In this document: positions 22,374 through 32,794 of the stretch, one piece after another
Numbering within the stretch: position 1 is the first letter of the stretch
Layout: every line of letters begins with the position of its first letter
From: Bombyx mori
Taxonomy: Eukaryota > Arthropoda > Insecta > Lepidoptera > Bombycidae
Length of the DNA: 64,000 nt
Reading direction: 5' to 3'
Assembly: GCF_030269925.1 (NCBI RefSeq)
Contig: NC_085112.1
Span: forward strand, 3,101,501 to 3,165,500
Translations under genes and position numbers: made by a program
Notes under the pieces: model-generated
What the model was told of the DNA's origin: nothing
Databases searched by the model: none
Seen by the model: the letters and a program-made list of their open reading frames with translations, nothing else

Positions 22374-22567
22374 CCGGTATAACAAAAAAGAATCAGACTT
22401 GGAATAACAAAATTGACGTATAATGACAGCTATGTAATGACGTATGGATGACAATTTGATATTTGTAAGAAATCAATAATAAAACTATTTCTATTAAATA
22501 AATAATTCACATTATTGCCCAATTGCCCATTCGTATAAACAGTGAAGTGAACTATAAAACTCATGTG

Positions 22568-24073
22568 CGGTAATTTATTAATCAGGTTAGGAATGCCAGC
22601 ACCATATCGTGAAATGAATGACGCATTTAATCGATAATTGGAAAGGGAACGTGAATATGATCACCAGGAATTAAATTTAGTAGTTCAAACGAATGTACCC
22701 CTGTTGAATTACCAACAAAAGGAAGTTTATGATACTTTAATGAAGGCAATCGATGATGAAAATGGTGGTTTATATTTCCTAGATGCCCCTGGTGGAACTG
22801 GCAAGACATTCCTCATGTCATTAGTTTTAGCAACTGTTCGGGCGAGATTTAACATAGCGGTTGCAGTTGCTTCTTCTGGAATAGCAGCCACATTGTTAGA
22901 AGGATGCCGTACGGCTCATTCAGCATTCAAATTATCGTTAAATCTTCAAACTATTGAAGAACCAACGTGTAATATTGCAAAACACTCAGCAATGGCCAAA
23001 GTTTTAGCGGTATCGAAAATCATCATCTGGGACGAATGCACAATGGCGCATAAACGTGCATTAAAAGCACTTAACCGAACATTAAAAGATTTACGCAATG
23101 ACTCGAGATGTTTTGGAGGAGCAATGATTTTACTTTCTGGCGATTTCCGCCAAATACTGCCAGTAATTTCAAGATCTAAGTACGGCTGCCGACGAAATAA
23201 ACGCTTGCCTCAAATCGTCAAATCTATGGCGCCATGTGAAGAAACTGCAACTGACAACAAACATGAGAGTTACATTGCTTAATGATACATCTGCTGAAGA
23301 TTTCTCGGAGCAATTGCTGACTATCGGTAATGGTCAAGTACCTGTCGATGAATCGAGCGGATTAATATCATTTCCAAATAATTTCTGTAATTTTGTCTCA
23401 TCAAAAGACGAACTTATCAACAATGTATTTCCAGAAATTATTTCTAACTACAAAAATTATGAATGGATGAGTGAGCGAGCAATTTTAGCGGCTAAGAATA
23501 AAGATGTAGATGACCTAAACTACATAATTCAAAATAAGATCATTGGAACAATGCATTCATTCAAATCTATTGACTGCGTCACAAATGAAGATGAAGCCAC
23601 CAAACTATCCAATTGAATTTTTAAACTCTTTGGACGTGCCTGGCTTACCACCGCACAATTTACGCCTAAAGGTTGGCTCCGTAGTAATCATGCTTCGAAA
23701 CATAAACCAACCAAAACTGTGCAACGGTACGCGTTTGGTTAGAAAATTGATGAACAATGTAATTTACGCTACGATAATGATAGGAAAATTCAAAGGTGAG
23801 GAAGTTCTCATTCCGAGGATACCGATGATCCCAACCGATATGCCGTTTGAATTTAAAAGACTTCAATTTCCGATACGTCTTGCATTTGCCATGACCATCA
23901 ACAAATCACAAGGCCAATCCTTAAAAGTTTGTGGTTTAAATCTAGAACATTCATGTTTTTCCCATGGTCAATTATACGTGGTATGTTCACGGGTCGGAAG
24001 ACCATCTGCGTTGTTTGTTTTTGCGCCTGATAATAAAACAAAAAATGTCGTGTATCACAAGGTACTTAAATGA
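22568..24073 (+). pseudogene. Helitron helicase (Pif1-like), broken
   Basis: This is the C-terminal helicase part of the Helitron Rep/helicase protein. Visible: Walker A GGTGKT (residue about 51 from 22638), Walker B IIWDEC, SGDFRQILPV, then [19 protein letters not shown] and the C-terminal TINKSQGQS and YVVCSRV motifs of Pif1 helicases. Three breaks are clear: an in-frame TAA at 22635-22637, a frame change near 23185, and another near 23600. The N-terminal zinc finger and HUH Rep nuclease are missing. It once unwound DNA for rolling-circle transposition and is not functional now. Confidence 0.88.
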
Positions 24074-24215
24074 AGAGCAACCTATGTACTAAAATACAGA
24101 AATAATTATGAATGATTGATGTAGAAATTTAATTTTTTTTGTATTTTTTCCAATAAAAAAAAAATCTGCTTATTTATTGACATTAAGGCGGAACAAAGTT
24201 CGCCGGGTCAGCTAG

Positions 24216-24859
24216 TTAAATATAAAAATAAGTAATAGCTTAGAAAAACTAAAAAAATAGCTTTTATATATACGTATTTAAAATCCAACTCAAAAGTAGA
24301 AAATAAATTTTAATAAATTTGAATTAAAAATGGTGCAAGAAAAAATGATTTTATTGTAAAAAAAGCATGGGGTACTTTTCAGGATATTATCAAAATAACC
24401 CTTCTACTCATATCTGTTCATAAAATATTTATATCTATTGATACCATACACCCCACGCTTTTTTTTACCATAAAATAGTTGAATTTTCTATAAAAGCGTA
24501 TATTTTTAGTTTTTTAAACTATTTTTATTTATTTTTCATTTTTAGCTGAATTTCGTTTTTTTCTATATTTTTTTCAGTTTTTAAGACTTCATCTGAATCA
24601 GTCGATAGATGATCGGCGCGCCTGGTAGTTTCCCTTCTTGGCCTTTACGCAGACACTCCGGGTCTCAGGAAAACAAAAAATCGCTAATCCTGATTATCCT
24701 AGTAAGAATAACGGATCAAACTGCTTAAAATATTTAATTATCATCGGTCCTTAACAAGTATGCCAAATTTCGAGTTATTCCGAACTTTTGAAGGGGATCA
24801 AAATCATGTTCAAAGATTCCGTTAGATACTAACATTCGTATGAAACTAATAAAAGCGTA
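24216..24859 (+). repeat. Fold-back repeat with long palindromic arms
   Basis: A-rich arms near 24250-24300 and 24470-24545 are inverted copies of each other around a loop bounded by GCATGGGG and CCCCACGC. A 3' part (24680-24855) contains TCTTTGAACATGATTTTGATC read in reverse. An inverted, shorter copy is at 38095-38520. It fills exactly the space between two Helitrons. Class unknown. Confidence 0.6.
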
Positions 24860-25325
24860 TCTATACTAATATTATAAAGAGGAAATATTTGTTTGTATTG
24901 AATAGGCTCAGAAACTACTGAACCGATTTGAAAAATTCTTTCACTGTTGGGAAGCTACACTATTCCCGAGTAACATAGGCTATAATCTATTTTGAAAAAA
25001 AATTGGGATCTTTACTAAAACTCCAATAATGTACCCCAAGGTGTAAAAAAATTACCTAAAATATTCTTTACATCGCGTGCCCTGCGGAAACTATTGATGA
25101 TAGAATAAAATAATGTACTACGACTTTGTAGAACACATTATTAATGACTTAAAGTGTCGCGACAGCATAAGTTTAACTATTATAGTTATGCCGCAATAAG
25201 TGTTCTTTTGTAATTAAAAAAATAAAACAACGTCAAATATCGTTGAAATTTTTGTTAAAGACCCGAGCGGAGCCGGAGCGGGCCGCTCTTCGATCATCAA
25301 TATTGTTGATCGAAGGGGCCCCTAG
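24860..25325 (+). mobile_element. Non-autonomous Helitron, 466 bp
   Basis: Starts A|TCTATACTAATATTATAAAG and ends CCCCTAG|T. Just before the end is a perfect hairpin (CTTCGATCA...TTGATCGAAG) after a GC-rich GAGCGGAGCCGGAGCGGGCC. No coding sequence. Confidence 0.8.
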
Positions 25326-25622
25326 TGAATAATAAATGTCAAATAGCTGGAACAACCGAAATAGCAGAAGAAAAATAAGCACATGATAGAGATTTACTGA
25401 AGAGAGTAATAGGTATTTGGTATCTATTCACTTACGTATTGACGAGTCGTAGACATAATTAAAAGTAACTAACTATAATTAAAATTTGTCCTTGACCACG
25501 AAATCTGTAAAGTATTCAAAACAATGGAAGCAATATGATGACAATACAAACGCGAGACTACGCCGTTAAATAATGTTTGTTTCAAAATAAAAAAATAAAT
25601 TTCATTTAATTTAATGCATCTA

Positions 25623-26929
25623 CCTAGTCAGGTCATAAATTCTGTGACATGTTTAATGTAAAATAATTGAAACAAGTTTATTCATTATGTAACCATTCAT
25701 ATACCAAAATGAACTTAACAAAACATAGATTCTTATGACACTAAAGTTTATTCAAAATGACCTCCGTGATTTTGAATACAGGCCTTCAATCTGCGCGGCC
25801 AGTCGTCTATCGCAGCACGAACGAGGTCCATGTCAATATCGGCGGCTGCCTTAATCAAGGATGTCTTCAGTGACTACAAATTGGGATGAGGCTTTGAGCA
25901 CGCTTTTTCCTCCAAGTGTTGCCATATCTTGTAATCTAACGGATTCAAATCTGGACTGGAGGAGGGCCAGTTTTCGTGCCGGATGAAGTCGATTTCACGC
26001 GCCGCCAGCCAGTCTTGTGTGCTCTTCGCTCTATAAGCTGGCGCCGAATCTTGTTGGAATACCCAATGCCCGTTATTGAACATGGTATGAGAAACAGGTT
26101 CCACAAGGTTCATCAGGACTGTATTTTGATACACAACTGTATTCGTTTTTACACCTTTCTCACAAAAATGTACCTCTGTTAAGCCCCAATAAGAAACTCC
26201 CAACCATACCATGAGCGAGGATGGAAAATGACCTCGTTGGACACGCGGAATACGGTTGCTCGCTTCTTCACTGCTGTGTGCGTACACCTTATCATTTTGT
26301 ATGTTGTAGCTCTCTTCTACGGTAAAAATTTTTTCATCCGAAAAAAGAATTTCCCGATATTTTTTTCTCGCGTACCGCTTCAACAAAGCGCGGCATCTCT
26401 TCAGTCTCAGGTCCATTAGACGAGCATTCAAACGATGTCCTGTTTTTCTTCGATATGCCCGAAGCCCTAAGTCTTCATTTAACACCCTTTTCACCGTGGT
26501 TCTGCTTAACCCCATCTGAAGGGCCAACAGTTTCTGCTTACGTTTGGGATTTCTTTGAATTCGCGCCTTCACAGCTTTTATCACTGCTGGAGTCCTAACA
26601 GACCGAGGGCGACCACTTCTTGACCTGTCATCTACACTAGAGTCTTCATTCTATCGTTTGATGGTACGACAAACGAATCTTTTGGTTATATTCAAATTGT
26701 TCAGAATGTAAAAAATTTGAATTGGCGCGTAACCGCAACGATGCAACGCAATAACTGCAACACGGTCTTCTTTAAGCGTCCACTCCATATTTAAAAATGA
26801 GTAAAATTCTAAAAGTATACATTTTTATTTTCATGAACAATTCGAAATTCGAATTCAATAAACTTTTTTGTGGCCAGCATTCTAAAAGAAAAGTTTTTAC
26901 TGTGTGACAATACTTATGACCTGACTAGT
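25623..26929 (-). mobile_element. maT-clade mariner, full length
   Basis: A 1307-bp element flanked by TA on both sides (25621-25622 and 26930-26931). The terminal repeats begin CTAGTCAGGTCATAA and stay similar for about 27 bp. It encodes one transposase. A second copy's end is at bases 1-54. A separate LTR element begins 6 bp beyond the right end. Confidence 0.88.
25748..26788 (-). pseudogene. maT transposase with two amber stops
   Basis: A 346-codon frame from ATG at 26788 to TAA at 25748, with the same frame throughout. It begins MEWTLKEDRVAVIALHRCG (helix-turn-helix DNA-binding region). Catalytic residues are present: D in ILFSDEKIF, D in WVFQQDSAP, and D in SPDLNPLDY, with 37 residues between the last two. 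This DD37D spacing marks the maT clade and separates it from classic DD34D mariners. Two TAG codons interrupt it, at 26651-26653 (codon 46) and 25874-25876 (codon 305). No frameshift is seen, so it decayed only recently or could be read through. Confidence 0.88.
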
Positions 26930-26935
26930 TATATG

Positions 26936-27309
26936 TGACGGCGTTAACGATATTACTGTTTAGCACGTGCAATAGGAGTGACTCACACAAGCCAGGTGCG
27001 CCGGCCGTGTCGTTCGACTCATAAACAACAGGTGCAACAGAAGTGACTCATAAATAAGCCAGCTGCGCCGGCCAGTATAAAAAGGCGGTACGTGGCTCGC
27101 AATGGACATTCGTTGGACTGCGCTTGCCTGGTGCACTTACTATATTCTTGTTACGTTGTGTGATTCAGTGACTGTTGTACATACTGGTTAAAGTTGGACA
27201 AGTGTTAAAGTGAATTGTTACGATAACATATTGTTGATTAAATCAGAAATCAAAGGTGACTTCGTTTAACTTGGTGTTCAACAAAATAATGTCTACCCTC
27301 AAGCTTACA
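26936..27309 (+). repeat. 5' LTR (374 bp) with TATA box
   Basis: Contains AGTATAAAAAGGCGG near 27076, a good TATA box, and a CAGT-type initiator context downstream. It differs from the 3' LTR only at one position (GTACATACTGG versus GTACGTACTGG). Confidence 0.85.
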
Positions 27310-27629
27310 TCAGAAGTGAGATCAGGACTCTACTCTCACTGGCGTGACGTGTTTGAACATGTTCGAAGTACAGCAAAGAAAAACATGATGCAGATCAGAA
27401 TACTAGTAGTGGTACGCCACAAGAGCGTGAATGCAGCATACGTAAGTCGTGTAATAACGTCTCTGTTACCTCGATGGAAGATCTGAGCCACGAAGAAATC
27501 GTCACATCTTACGTTCTGGCTCATGTTGCCCAGTTTGACTGTCGACTTCATCACATGGCATTTACTAACGGAAATACAACACGTAACAAGCTATTGCAAG
27601 AAATTAAGGCAAGTGCAAATCTCAAGTGA
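27256..27629 (+). pseudogene. Gag-like fragment starting inside the LTR
   Basis: An open frame leaves the LTR with MSTLKLTSEVRSGLYSHWRD (Met at 27289) and reads to 27486. A second frame continues with MEDLSHEEIVTSYVLAHVAQ and ends at a TGA near 27629, suggesting a frame change near 27470. A coding start within an LTR is unusual. No Gag motif is diagnostic, so this is inferred from position. Confidence 0.45.
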
Positions 27630-27889
27630 AACTTCGATCGCAATAATGGATCTGTCATGACGAGTGGGTAGTTCCGACACGAATCGTTTTTAAGCCAATG
27701 ACTACTGCTAGAGTTACATGGCACTAGTACAGTAAACCAGGACATGAGACTGTGAATTGTCGCTGAAATTTTAGAATCTACTCGATTCCATACCAATAAC
27801 ACTACACGTTCGATGACTTCGGGCTCCAGCAAGCAAGCAAACAAGAAAGCAAGCAAGTTTCCGTGGGGAAGAAAAATTTACACATCTGA

Positions 27890-28665
27890 AGTCGTCGTGA
27901 CCTGTAAGATAAGACGTCCGGTGCGTTCGTGCCTGGCGATGCGGCGGTGTTCGGGTTCCGCTGGCGGATGCAGGTTTTTCCGGTGAAGTGCGTGCTTGTG
28001 CGTGCTTGACAAGTGTTCGCGGTTGGCTTCCTCAGTGTGGGAGTAACATCGTGTAAGAGAGGTGGAACCCGTAAAATTGTAGTTTGCGTGGTGGCTGGTA
28101 AGATTTGTTGCGGTAAGAAGTTTGCATGGTGGTAAAATGTCTTGTGAGTCTGCACAGGTAGCCGGAGGTGAGACTTCCGCGGTCGCGGCCCACCCAGTCC
28201 GCGAGAACCGGGCAGATCGCCTCGACGGTACGGTGGCCGGCCGACGGGTCCGCCAAACGACGAGATCACGCCTCCAGCACGGACTGCCGATATTGGAGAC
28301 CCCGCGCTCCGGCTGCACTTGCGCTAGGGCGCGCCGCCTCGTAGGAGACTGTGAAGTATCATTGAATAACTCTGACTGCGATCGCGCGCTGCCGGCGTCG
28401 CAGCGCGGCGACGTTCTCGTGGGTAAGGACGTGGCACCAGACGGGTGCTCCGTATAGTGCCATCGACCGCACGGGTACCATCACCCTGCCTATTTCTGCC
28501 GTGAAGCAGTGGTGTATTTCGGTCTGAAGGGTGGGGCAGCGGTTGTAACTATACTGAGACCTTAGAACTTCTATCTCAAGGTGTGTGGTGCGTTTACGCT
28601 GTGGATGTCTATGGGTTCCAGTAACCACTTAACACAAGGTGGGCTGTGAGCTCGTCCACACATTA
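27890..28665 (+). mobile_element. Bm1: Bm1 SINE inside the LTR element, split by an R1 fragment
   Basis: Head GAAGTCGTCGTGACCTGTAA near 27892, body to GTCTTGTGAGTCTGCAC, then the R1 piece. It resumes at GCACGGGTACCATCACCCTG and runs to GTGAGCTCGTCCACACATTA. Noticeably diverged, more so than the two LTRs are from each other. Confidence 0.8.
28161..28468 (-). pseudogene. R1-clade LINE RT-tail fragment
   Basis: The minus strand reads ALYGAPVWCHVLTHENVAAL, then RRRQRAIAVRVI, a stop, and YFTVSYEAA. This is the region just after the RT domain in R1/TRAS-like LINEs. It is flanked by a 9-bp target duplication in Bm1 (GCACAGGTA at 28152 and GCACGGGTA at 28469, one mismatch). Two stops; no A-tail. Confidence 0.75.
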
Positions 28666-28687
28666 ATACGAAGAGCATAATCAAACG

Positions 28688-29014
28688 AAATTAGATACGA
28701 AGTTTAAAGGGCCGTTTAAAGTAGTTGAAGTATTGGATGGTGTCGATTTAATTTTGACTCTCACACATTCGCTTAAGGCTCGAGCTACTACTTGCCTCAC
28801 AAAAATACAGCCTACAAAACCTGAACAACCTCCTCATCCGTGGGCGCCCGGCTCTCGCCTGCAAGTCGGCTGTTACGTGTGCGGTGATGCGAGTCATGTA
28901 GCTTCTGGGTGTTCCATGCGCTACAAGAAGAAAAACGACACAGCTCCAGGTGCTGTGGCAGGTGCAACCAGAGACGTCAACGTGTGTTCCAGAGCTTCAG
29001 TGTGTTACAGATAA
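28688..29014 (+). pseudogene. Integrase-tail and zinc-knuckle fragment
   Basis: The open frame begins KLDTKFKGPFKVVEVLDG, which resembles the GPY/F module at the C-terminus of Gypsy integrases. About 60 residues later it has CYVCGDASHVASGC, a Cys-x2-Cys-x4-His-x4-Cys Gag zinc knuckle. In a normal element the knuckle comes before protease, RT and integrase, so this order means an internal rearrangement. Confidence 0.6.
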
Positions 29015-29109
29015 GTGGTTTTGGCTCCCCCTTTATGTTCCATTCAGGGTCAGAATGTAGTCTTATAAAACAAAGCCATAGTAATTTATTCAATGGTAAG
29101 CGGTTTCAT
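29015..29109 (+). pseudogene. Retropepsin fragment, catalytic Asp changed
   Basis: A frame overlapping the knuckle ORF reads FMFHSGSECSLIKQSHSNLF. It aligns with the protease active site D-S/T-G, but the Asp is His. It stops where the Jockey tail begins. Confidence 0.5.
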
Positions 29110-29478
29110 GAACAAGTCACCGTAGTCACCCTAGACACGTCCTTACGGATCCATTAGATACCTTCAGCTCTAACACTAGGAGCAGGCTGAGGAACCCCAG
29201 TAATCGTACTCGTCGAACTCTACAAAGAGGTCGACGTGCAACCTAACCCATGCGTCAGCCCACTGAGTTTCTCGCCGGATCTTCTCAGTGGGTCGCGATT
29301 CCGATCCGGTAGTAGATTCATTCGCGAAGCGATTGCTCTTGAGTTGTTAGGTCTCCTGCGGAGGCGCTCGGGCAGTTGTTAGCAAATCCCACCCCTCTTG
29401 GCTGAGCCTTTGCTCGCCCACCCGTCCTGGTGAAGCGGGAAAGGCCTCCGGGCCACCAGTAATCTTTCAATCATCTGC
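29110..29478 (+). mobile_element. Jockey LINE tail, family 2
   Basis: Begins in the last coding part (CTAGACACGTCCTTACGGATC) and runs through CTCGCCGGATCTTCTCAGTG to CCACCAGTAATCTTTCAATC. It matches the end of 41305-43398. Confidence 0.85.
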
Positions 29479-29516
29479 AGTTTTGGAAAACGATAGGTAT
29501 AAGTTGAGACGTGTAA

Positions 29517-29720
29517 ATGGTTCTAGTGTACAAAGTTCTCCATGAAAACTTACGCGAAGTACCTCGAGGCCCGTCAGGCCTACTAGAAATTTCTGAAAAT
29601 TATAGTGACGATGACGTGACGGCGTACACAGATGGGTTAAGTAATCTTGTTCATGAAACTGATCTTAATGATGACGACTCTATCACTGACAATAGAAGCG
29701 ACATTTTTGTCCGCAAATAG
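29517..29720 (+). pseudogene. Short acidic ORF in the LTR element
   Basis: 67 codons, rich in Asp and Glu. No motif recognised. It may be the C-terminus of the element's own polyprotein, judging only by position. Confidence 0.3.
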
Positions 29721-29858
29721 CGATACAGCAAACATAGTCTGTGGGTAGTGATACAATGTCTGTAAGCTCAGGCACCTCAGGTGCAGGTGTTGGAAATGTA
29801 GAAAACGATGGTCGGTCTCGCACTATTTCTGAAGAAATTCCGTATAAATGTTCTGGTT

Positions 29859-29959
29859 TAAAAAAAAAAAAAAAAAAAAAGAGAATTGTATGTGGCTAGA
29901 GAGATGTTAATCCGGACTAGCAAAAAAAAAAAAGAGAAAAAAAAAAAAAAAAAAAAAAG
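29859..29959. repeat. Two poly(A) tracts
   Basis: A run of about 21 A, 45 bp of spacer with ATGTTAATCCGGACTAGC, then a second long A-rich run. They look like two reverse-transcribed tails, but the bodies before them are not recognisable. Confidence 0.6.
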
Positions 29960-30365
29960 TGTGATGTCATTGAAGGGTCTGTCCGGTCCAATGGCTGGCT
30001 ATAGGGATTTTCATCCAGATTAGCCACAACAATTAGCTACAGGGATTGCGATTCGGTCTAGCATTATCCGGTCCAGTTCGAAAAACTGAAGGGATAACAA
30101 TTCCGGTCTAAGTTAAAAGGGACATACTTACATACCTGAAGAGTTTTAAATGAACTGGCCCAGGTATGTAAGCAGTCTGAAGGTTATTTATAGCCAGTAT
30201 AGGATTTTCTGAAGAATTATGTGAACCGAACCGTACTAGATTGTTAATATCATAGACCACGTTTTAAGTTGCATCCGTTAATGTCAGGATGAACGAACAC
30301 GTTTGTTGGTCACAGACATACCATAAGAATACGCGCACGAGGACGAGCGCACGTCAGTATGGCCG

Positions 30366-30739
30366 TGACGGCGTTAACGATATTACTGTTTAGCACGTGC
30401 AATAGGAGTGACTCACACAAGCCAGGTGCGCCGGCCGTGTCGTTCGACTCATAAACAACAGGTGCAACAGAAGTGACTCATAAATAAGCCAGCTGCGCCG
30501 GCCAGTATAAAAAGGCGGTACGTGGCTCGCAATGGACATTCGTTGGACTGCGCTTGCCTGGTGCACTTACTATATTCTTGTTACGTTGTGTGATTCAGTG
30601 ACTGTTGTACGTACTGGTTAAAGTTGGACAAGTGTTAAAGTGAATTGTTACGATAACATATTGTTGATTAAATCAGAAATCAAAGGTGACTTCGTTTAAC
30701 TTGGTGTTCAACAAAATAATGTCTACCCTCAAGCTTACA
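30366..30739 (+). repeat. 3' LTR (374 bp)
   Basis: Matches 26936-27309 with one substitution. Followed by TATG, the second half of the target duplication. Confidence 0.85.
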
Positions 30740-30743
30740 TATG

Positions 30744-32498
30744 CATGTTACGTTGAATATTTGTTTTCTTTTTCATTAAAAACATATTTTACTAAAAATG
30801 AACATAAAATTAAAACTAAATACACTTTGTGATAAAAAATAATCATAATTGAAGTGCTTGTGTAGCACTTTGTGACAGAGAATTTTTATTAATATTATTA
30901 CACATTTTTACCAGGTTGGTAGTGTACCCGGGATTGCTGATGTCCATGGGTGATGGTATCTATCACACGTACGGTAAATTAGTCTGACATAATTGGAAAT
31001 CTGCCACGAAAATACCGGTACGCTATGTTGAGGTCAGAAGATATTTACCGTTTCTAGTTTGTCTGAAGAAATCCGAAGACATTAATGATAAATTAAATTA
31101 AATCACTCACATTCCAATTTAAATCTTATTTCCATTCACATAAAATTATTTCTTATTTAAACTATTCATAATTCATTTTAATTAAGATTTCTAACATACT
31201 GGAAATAATGTCTACCTTATAAGCATAGATAATACACATAAATTAGTTACAATTATGTAGATAAGCAACACAAGCACTCAACAAAAATGTTTAGGGGCGT
31301 CGGCCACTAGATGGCCTCGCTTCGATTAGTTTCTCATTGCTCCTGTAGATACATAGCAGGTAGGATCATATTACCTATCCTATATTTTGTTTTTAATGAA
31401 GGATATTGTAAATTTTCAGAAACTACAAATTGATAAAATTTAATCAATTTGTCTATAACAAATAAAAACTTGTATGTTTTTTTTTTATTTACTTATAACT
31501 TAATGAAATGCCTGAACTTTAACATATAAGTTTAGAGGCATCCGCCACAAGATGTCGCTAGTTTCCATACAAAAAATATTTGTTTTAAAGTATGGGAGTT
31601 TCGGTGCCCTGCTTCTAGGTAATAAAAATATTAAAAAGTTCCTTACTTTCAAGAGTACAGATCATTTTCAGTTACTTATTTATATAGCTTCAAATTATTA
31701 TGCAGGTCTCGTTATCCTATCGGCAACTGCTGTCATTTCTATAAAGATTCTAGCATTACAACTCAAAGAGCAGGATAGCAATCGACCTCAAATATCAAGA
31801 TCATTTGGCGGCTTTGATTCGTGGTGTCCATTAAATCAGGTACCTACCTGAGAAACATGAGTTCTTTATTATAACAATATTTATTTTAAGTCCTATTCGA
31901 GGTATAAAGAAAATAAAGCTGGAGGTTTCGCAACAGCCCACGGTCATTCGGTAACGTGCGAACTTATTGTGGTACACTTCATTCACGGTTGTTTGCATAA
32001 GAGTTAGTGTATTGCGCAAACGAACGCTCTGAGATCGTGGTCAATGAATGATAAAAAAATATGTTTTTTTTTACATTTTATTACAAAGCTAACTCGTACA
32101 CTGTGTACATTACTAATTTGTACGTTATTACAAAGTTAAGTCGTACACTGTGTGCATTACTAATAAAAATCTTACGTTACGGACGTTTTTCCCGGTTAGG
32201 GTACACCTCCGCATCGTCCCATAAGGAACTTCGTTCCAAAAAGAAAAGATTTCGGTCAACAGATCTTAATATCATTGAGTCTCTCCTATTGAGACGAATC
32301 TCCGTGACATGCGGCGCAAATAAATAACTCGGAATTTGAATGTTGACCGAGAAAAATGTTAGTCAATTTATTCTTATCGCGTTTGTACTAGGACAATTTG
32401 TATGTCCACTTGGAAGGAGCATTTATCTTAATACTGAACGAATATCATTCGTAATTTCGGGAACGAAAATGTTCGAGAAAGACATTTGAAGTCCTTAA
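30744..32498. other. 1.75 kb AT-rich, nothing recognised
   Basis: No gene. Two small related phrases occur (GGCGTCGGCCACTAGATGGC near 31295 and GGCATCCGCCACAAGATGTC near 31536), too short to classify. An open frame of 99 codons at 31552 has no motif. Confidence 0.4.
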
Positions 32499-32703
32499 TC
32501 CATACTTATATAAAAAACGCGAAAGTGAGTTTGTTTGCCACGCTCTCATATGCTAACTATTCGACGTATTATCATGAAAGCAACACAGAGGTACATAAAA
32601 GAACATGGGTATCCATTCAGACAAAAATATTATGCCCAAGGGATATTATTTTTCTATATTAAGTGAGTGAGTAAGTGAGCGAGTGAATCCGCGGCTAAGC
32701 TAG
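32499..32703 (+). mobile_element. Short Helitron, 205 bp
   Basis: Starts A|TCCATACTTATATAAAAAAC and ends CGCGGCTAAGCTAG|T. A GTGAGTGAGTAAGTGAGC repeat lies near the end. Confidence 0.75.
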
Positions 32704-32794
32704 TGTTGTTGTCTATAGTATGCTTTTCACATATTTGTTCCTCAGAGACGTATTCTAGATCTAGGCCTTATGAAGCTCGTTTTATTTACATTTT

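Larger units (their letters stand above)
16660..24215 (+). mobile_element. Helitron carrying a Gypsy element
   Basis: It starts A|TCTATATATATAAAAGAAAG, the common 5' end of lepidopteran Helitrons, with the phrase AACGGCTGAACCGATTTAGC shortly after. It ends in a GC-rich hairpin (GCGGAACAAAGTTCGCC) and GGGTCAGCTAG|T. A 5.5-kb Gypsy retrotransposon (16846-22373) sits inside. Without it the Helitron is about 2 kb and keeps only the helicase part of the Rep/helicase protein. The Rep nuclease domain is absent, so it cannot have moved by itself. Confidence 0.85.
26936..30739 (+). mobile_element. LTR retrotransposon with composite, scrambled interior
   Basis: Two 374-bp direct repeats begin TGACGG and end TTACA, flanked by the 4-bp duplication TATG (26932-26935 and 30740-30743). 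They differ at one base that I can see. The interior (3.06 kb) holds a gag-like start, a Bm1 with an R1 piece inside, an integrase-tail/zinc-knuckle/protease run in odd order, a Jockey tail and A-runs. RT and the integrase core are missing, so it could move only with help. Confidence 0.8.

Noticed and set aside
28122..28457. 111-codon plus-strand frame, GC-rich
   Set aside because: It is the antisense of the R1 fragment and Bm1; the minus strand carries the real RT similarity.
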